Assembly (NCBI GenBank): GCA_949296525.1
Contig: CASFOP010000003.1
Span: 1-64,000 of the forward strand
Direction: 5' to 3'
DNA from: an uncultured bacterium
GTDB taxonomy: Bacteria; Elusimicrobiota; Elusimicrobia; Elusimicrobiales; Elusimicrobiaceae
DNA: 64,000 nt
Below, piece after piece: positions 60,372 to 64,000 of the stretch. The position numbers and the translations under genes are program-made. The first letter of the stretch is position 1. Every line of letters begins with the position of its first letter. The notes under the pieces were generated by a model that was not told the origin of the DNA, searched no databases, and saw only the letters and a program-made list of their open reading frames with translations.

Positions 60372-61319
60372 ATGCCGACAGATTTTATTCCTTCTTCCCC
60401 GCATAAAAATACTGCCATTATATTGGGCGCCACGGGCAATTTGGCTTTTGCCCTGGCCGTCGTGCTTAAAGGCCTCAAACGCCACAATGCCCCGCTGCTG
60501 CAGGAGGCGGACATCATTATCTACTATCAAAATATGTCTCAGACCGTGCGTGATGCACTGAACGCCATTGTGCCCTGCCGGTTTGAGGAATACCACTTCC
60601 CGCATATGGAGGGGATGCTGCCCCATGCATTACGTGATTACGGCGAAATGACCTTCGTGCGTTATGAATGTTTCCGCTTTTTAAAACATTACCAATATGC
60701 GCTGTGGCTGGATGCCGACATCCTGATACAGGGCGACATATCCGCCATGCGCCAGTGCATCCCGCACGGCATAGGTTTCCGTCTGGAATATCACAACGAC
60801 TGCGTCCGGGTAAATTTTATTCGGGATATTGAGGGCTACCGCATGGATGAGCCTCATTACAATGCAGGTATTATGGCACTGAGCCGGGCCCTGCCGGGGG
60901 ACAGGGATGAACTCTCCGACTGGTGCTACCGGGAAACGGCACGCCTGGCCCCTTCGCTGTATTACCCGGATCAGGGGATTTTGCTGTTGATGTGCCAGCA
61001 TTTCAACCTGACGATTGACCCGCTGCCGGAAAAATATAACTGCGAGGCCCGGCTGGGCCGGGGCCGGCTGAAAAAGGCGGCGCTGGTACACGCGGTGGGG
61101 CACCGTAAATTTTGGAAGTATTATTATTTTCAGGAATGGTTTGAACTGTACCGTGAATGGGTACGGGAAGGCGGGCAGCCCTGCAACAACCGTTTTGCCG
61201 TATTCACTAAATTGCATGCGGACCGTTTCCCGCTGTTCCAGGCGGCCCCCGACCCGCTGCGTTACCCGGTCAAATTCCTGCGCTACCTGCTCCGGGCCTT
61301 ATTCCACTGCAAATATTAA
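60372..61319 (+). CDS. GT8-family glycosyltransferase
   Basis: 315 residues. GT-A fold, retaining. The DxD metal motif is LWLDADILIQGD near residue 115, HYNAGIMALSRAL near 165 is the acceptor-side motif, DQGILLL near 202 and LVHAVGHRKFW near 240 complete the LgtC-like pattern. It would transfer a sugar from a nucleotide donor to an envelope glycolipid or polysaccharide; donor and acceptor are unknown. It is a single gene with its own leaderless promoter and terminator. The C-terminal basic/aromatic stretch (YPVKFLRYLLRALF) may bind the membrane. Confidence 0.85.
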   Translation: MPTDFIPSSPHKNTAIILGATGNLAFALAVVLKGLKRHNAPLLQEADIIIYYQNMSQTVRDALNAIVPCRFEEYHFPHMEGMLPHALRDYGEMTFVRYECFRFLKHYQYALWLDADILIQGDISAMRQCIPHGIGFRLEYHNDCVRVNFIRDIEGYRMDEPHYNAGIMALSRALPGDRDELSDWCYRETARLAPSLYYPDQGILLLMCQHFNLTIDPLPEKYNCEARLGRGRLKKAALVHAVGHRKFWKYYYFQEWFELYREWVREGGQPCNNRFAVFTKLHADRFPLFQAAPDPLRYPVKFLRYLLRALFHCKY

Positions 61320-61346
61320 AACCCCCGGGCTTCCGTCCGGGGTTTT
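61316..61346 (+). terminator. Terminator of the glycosyltransferase gene
   Basis: AAAACCCCCGG/CCGGGGTTTT with one bulged C is followed by CTTTT. It also faces the convergent nth gene. Confidence 0.85.
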
Positions 61347-61368
61347 CTTTTATCTGAAAAGTTCTGTT

Positions 61369-62016
61369 TTACTGGGCTTGCCTGACGCCGTTTTTGGGGC
61401 AGGACGGCGCCAGCGGGCACTTGGAACAAAACGGCTTGCGCGCCGGGCAAATGCTGCGCCCGTGCAGGATAAGCGCAATGCCTATCCATTGCCATTTGTC
61501 ACGCGGGATCAGCTTCATCAAATCACGCTCTATTTTCACGGGGTCGGTTTGCCTGGTAAACCCCAGGCGGAAAGAAAGGCGTTTGACGTGCGTGTCCACC
61601 ACCACCCCTTCGGGCGTGCCGAAATAGTCCCCCAAAATCACGTTGGCGGTTTTGCGCGCCACACCGCGCAGGGTTAGCAGTTCCTTCATGCTTTGCGGCA
61701 CTTTGCCGCCATACACTTCACAAATACGCTTGGAGCTTTCAATTAAAGACAAAGCCTTGCTGTGGTAAAAACCTGCGGAATGGATAATTTTTTCCACGTC
61801 TTTAATGTCCGCCGCGGCCAGCGCCTGCGGCGTGGGATATTTTTTAAACAGGCTGGGCGTAATCTGGTTTACGCGCGCATCCGTACACTGCGCCGACAAA
61901 ATGACGGCCATGAGCAGTTCCCAGGCGTTTTTGTGTTTTAGCGGAATAATGACTTCGGGATATAGTTTTTTTAATTCCGCCAGCACAAAAGGCAAATCGG
62001 TTTTTTTAATCAGCAC
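61369..62016 (-). CDS. nth: Endonuclease III
   Basis: 215 residues. Bifunctional DNA glycosylase/AP lyase for oxidised pyrimidines. The helix-hairpin-helix reads LTLRGVARKTANVIL, with the catalytic Lys, and the catalytic Asp is in VVVDTHVKRLSFRLG. The Fe-S cluster is CPARKPFCSKCPLAPSC (C-x6-C-x2-C-x5-C). The hairpin Gly-x-Gly is GVA instead of GVG, a mild change. The start is a GTG at 62016, inside the last codons of the permease gene (11-nt overlap), since the family start begins near KKTDLPFVL. It is the last gene of the metal-transport operon. Confidence 0.9.
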   Translation of the reverse strand: MLIKKTDLPFVLAELKKLYPEVIIPLKHKNAWELLMAVILSAQCTDARVNQITPSLFKKYPTPQALAAADIKDVEKIIHSAGFYHSKALSLIESSKRICEVYGGKVPQSMKELLTLRGVARKTANVILGDYFGTPEGVVVDTHVKRLSFRLGFTRQTDPVKIERDLMKLIPRDKWQWIGIALILHGRSICPARKPFCSKCPLAPSCPKNGVRQAQ

Positions 62017-62845
62017 GGGCCGCCTCCTCTTTTTTGTATCCGCGTCCCAGACGCGAAACCACAAACGCGATCAATAAAAATACCAGATTGACCAAAATAA
62101 TCGTCGCGCCCGACGGAATATTAAACAGAAAAGACAAATATACCCCGCTCCACACGCTGGCCAAAGCCAGCGCGGCGGCCAGCCACAACACCTGTTTAAA
62201 CGTGCGCGCCAACAGCAGGGCGGTCACGGGCGGCAGGATAATCAGCGCGGAAATTAAGAAAATCCCCACCACTTTAAACGCCAGCACCACCGCCAGCGAT
62301 GTAAACACAATCAGCGCGGCATTTAAACGCTTTACATGTACGCCGCGCGTACGGGCAAAAGCCTCGTCAAAGCTGGCAGCAATTAAATCCCGGTACCAAA
62401 ACAGCAGAAACAGCAAAAGGGCCGCCAGCAATACCGCACACCAAAACACCTCCGCACGGCCCACGGTCAAAATACTTCCGAACAAAAACCCAAACAAATC
62501 CGCATTAAACCCTCCGGCCAGCGCGGTAATAAAAATACCCAAAGCCAGGCCCGCCGCGCTGACAATGCCGATGGCGGCGTCCCCGTACACTTTGATTTTT
62601 TCCATAATCTTCAAAATCCCCAGAGACGCCAACAACACCACGGGCACGGACATATATAAAGGGCTGGTCTGGGTCAGCAGGCCGACGGCCACGCCCGTCA
62701 GACACACATGGCTGAGCCCGTCACCGATGAGCGAGAGCCTTTTCAGCACCAAAAACACCCCAAGCAAGGCGCACGCCACCGCCGCCAAAGAACCCGCCAG
62801 CAGGCCGCGCTGCACAAAGCCGTAAGAGAGGAACTCGCTAATCAT
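62006..62845 (-). CDS. znuB: Zinc/manganese-type ABC transporter permease
   Basis: 279 residues, eight or so transmembrane helices of the ABC-3 family. Typical patterns: LVLKRLSLIGDGLSHVCLTG near residue 32-51 and LISALIILPPVTALLLA near 196. It forms the channel for a divalent metal delivered by the periplasmic binding protein. It overlaps znuC by 8 nt and nth by 11 nt. Zn versus Mn or Fe specificity cannot be read from the permease. Confidence 0.9.
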   Translation of the reverse strand: MISEFLSYGFVQRGLLAGSLAAVACALLGVFLVLKRLSLIGDGLSHVCLTGVAVGLLTQTSPLYMSVPVVLLASLGILKIMEKIKVYGDAAIGIVSAAGLALGIFITALAGGFNADLFGFLFGSILTVGRAEVFWCAVLLAALLLFLLFWYRDLIAASFDEAFARTRGVHVKRLNAALIVFTSLAVVLAFKVVGIFLISALIILPPVTALLLARTFKQVLWLAAALALASVWSGVYLSFLFNIPSGATIILVNLVFLLIAFVVSRLGRGYKKEEAARAD

Positions 62846-63671
62846 GTTTGGCCTCCGCCCCGTGCGCCGCTTTATGGCCTGCCGGTTTTTCTACCGAACA
62901 ATGACAGCCCAGCGGACAGTGCCCGTGATTGTGCAGGTGGTCTATGGTATGCTGGGCAAAGGGACCGAGTTTTTCGGCCACTTTCTGCGAATGGCAAAAA
63001 GCCTGCCTGTCACCAAAAAACACCATCTCTTTGTCTATATACATAAATTTGGAAATATATTTGCCCACCTCTCCCGTATCGTGGGTAATGAGCAGAATGG
63101 TTACACCGTGTTTCCGGTTTAAATCCGCCAGCAGATTAAAAAACATTTCGCGGCTGCCGGGGTCCATGGCGGCGGAAGGTTCGTCCAAAATCAGCAGCTG
63201 CGGTTTGCTGACCAGCGCACGCGCAAGCAGTACGCGCTGCTGCTGTCCCACCGACAGCGTGGAAAAAATACGACCCGCCAAATCCAGCGTATGCGTCTGC
63301 TGCAGTGCGCGGCGCACGGCCTGCAGATTTTCCGCCGTGGCCTCTTTATGTTTGGCGTCAAAACACAGCCCCATCAGCACCACTTCTTCCACCGACAGCG
63401 GGAAACGCGTCTGCGATACGGGGCTTTTCTGCGCCAAATAACCTATTTTTTGCCAGTCCTTAAATTTGCGCACGGGCACGCCGAAAAGCTCCATTTCCCC
63501 CGTGCCTTTTTCCAGCCCTAAAATCAGCTTCAGCAGGGTGGTTTTGCCGCCGCCGTTGGGGCCGATAATGCCCACATAATCCCCCGCTTCCACGGCAAAG
63601 GATACATCCTCCAGCACCGTCATACGGGTATAGGCAAAACTAACATCTTTGGCCTGCACTACGGGCGGCAT
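62838..63671 (-). CDS. znuC: Zinc-type ABC transporter ATP-binding protein with His/Cys-rich tail
   Basis: 277 residues. Walker A is IIGPNGGGKTTLLK near residue 36, the Q-loop is YLAQKSP, the signature is TLSVGQQQR (Val for the usual Gly at the third position), and Walker B is LLILDEPSAAMD. After the ATPase core (about 235) a tail of roughly 40 residues carries many His and Cys (HTIDHLHNHGHCPLGCHCS and GHKAAHGAEAKHD). This suggests metal binding and possible feedback on transport. It overlaps znuA by 13 nt and znuB by 8 nt. Confidence 0.92.
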   Translation of the reverse strand: MPPVVQAKDVSFAYTRMTVLEDVSFAVEAGDYVGIIGPNGGGKTTLLKLILGLEKGTGEMELFGVPVRKFKDWQKIGYLAQKSPVSQTRFPLSVEEVVLMGLCFDAKHKEATAENLQAVRRALQQTHTLDLAGRIFSTLSVGQQQRVLLARALVSKPQLLILDEPSAAMDPGSREMFFNLLADLNRKHGVTILLITHDTGEVGKYISKFMYIDKEMVFFGDRQAFCHSQKVAEKLGPFAQHTIDHLHNHGHCPLGCHCSVEKPAGHKAAHGAEAKHD

Positions 63672-64000
63672 TTAAGTCCCTCCCGCAGGTTATGCAAATT
63701 GCGCCGCATATATTCACCGTATGTAATTCCGGCGTCAAAATCTTTTTTGCTCACTTCCTCCACCGTATACAGCGGCAGCACACGCACTTTGGTTTCCCGT
63801 GCGACGGTGGCCGCCAAATCCTGCGAAAGCGTTTCTTCGGTAAATACGGCCGGCACGCCGTGTTTACGTATATAACGCACCAATCCCGCCAGCCTGTGCA
63901 CGGAATGTTCGCTCTGGTGGGAAGTGCCCGTCAAAGACTGCAAATGCAGGCCGTAGGTCTGCGCCAAATTGCCAAAAGCCAAATGCCCCACATGCACCAC
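63659..64000 (-). CDS. znuA: Metal ABC transporter substrate-binding protein, C-terminal 113 residues
   Basis: This is the C-terminal part of a ZnuA/TroA-like periplasmic metal-binding lipoprotein; the N-terminus lies beyond the right edge. Visible parts are VVHVGHLAFGNLAQTYGL with its His, SEHSVHRLAGLVRYIRKHG, the ligand Glu in FTEETLSQDLA and the Asp region in KKDFDAGITYGEYMRRNL. Order and overlaps (znuA-znuC-znuB, then nth) define the operon. Zinc is the most likely metal. Confidence 0.88.
   Translation of the reverse strand: MVHVGHLAFGNLAQTYGLHLQSLTGTSHQSEHSVHRLAGLVRYIRKHGVPAVFTEETLSQDLAATVARETKVRVLPLYTVEEVSKKDFDAGITYGEYMRRNLHNLREGLKCRP

Noticed and set aside
60312..60372. Longer start for the glycosyltransferase
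   Set aside because: It would lie upstream of a perfect extended -10 box (60357-60365), so the codon would not be on the predicted mRNA.

Overview
The window looks like chromosomal DNA of an anaerobic, diderm (Gram-negative-type) bacterium of roughly 50-55 % GC. An animal-gut member of the Elusimicrobiota is my best guess. That rests on style, not on a marker gene: class III ribonucleotide reductase and many radical-SAM or oxygen-independent enzymes, a Na+-pumping decarboxylase module, lipoprotein signal peptides, heptose activation for an LPS-like envelope, and two type IV pilin/pseudopilin genes with a near-identical hydrophobic N-terminus. No rRNA, tRNA, CRISPR array, prophage or insertion sequence was seen.

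Layout. 1-5031 (-): the N-terminal 1677 residues of a multidomain KS-AT-KS-ACP polyketide/PUFA-like synthase that runs off the left edge. 5.3-8.7 kb: a small coiled-coil membrane protein diverges from a RecB-like nuclease, an inositol-phosphatase-family enzyme and an ACT-domain protein. 8.8-11.8 kb (-): secreted protein, SMR transporter, queC, lipoprotein, rlmN. 12-17.4 kb (+): an atypical phosphohexomutase, enolase, ftsB-like, an MBL hydrolase, lgt and an RluA-type pseudouridine synthase. 17.4-22.8 kb (-): a pilin, then a probable envelope-lipid operon accB-like, accC, heptose-1-P nucleotidyltransferase, serine-palmitoyltransferase-like enzyme and, after a hairpin, a GNAT acyltransferase. 23-27.2 kb: tspO, then nrdD, a separate glycyl-radical-domain gene and nrdG. 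27-33 kb: exported proteins, an M29 aminopeptidase, an SPL-family radical SAM protein, an aldo/keto reductase, a CoA-binding protein and ybaB. 33-39.3 kb (-): addB-addA. 39.4-42.8 kb (+): sixA, uppP, a DMT permease, thrC. 43-46.9 kb (-): membrane protein, RecB/Cas4-like nuclease, rsmD and a NarL/NarX-type two-component pair. 47-55.5 kb (+): PBP1A, mfd, two PpiC/SurA-type chaperones, pdxA. 55.6-59.5 kb (+): birA-oadG-oadA-oadB. 59.5-64 kb: a second pilin, a GT8 glycosyltransferase, nth and a znuA-znuC-znuB-type metal importer cut by the right edge.

How the genes work together. Cell-envelope biogenesis dominates (lgt, uppP, PBP1A, ftsB, heptose activation, sphingolipid-like enzymes, SurA-like chaperones, the PKS). 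DNA repair is also well represented (AddAB, Mfd, Nth, SPL family). The birA-oadGAB cluster puts the biotin ligase next to the only canonical biotin acceptor in the window (Lys563 of OadA).

The most unusual points are: (i) a class III ribonucleotide reductase whose glycyl-radical domain is a separate 68-residue protein; (ii) an AccB-like protein with Ser where the biotinyl-lysine belongs; (iii) a group of genes whose -10 box, often an extended TGnTATAAT, lies about 7 nt before the start codon, which predicts leaderless mRNAs; (iv) a two-copy palindromic repeat, one copy of which feeds into the reading frame of a pilin; (v) a synthase ACP with Thr at the phosphopantetheine position; and (vi) a phosphohexomutase with a rewritten catalytic loop.
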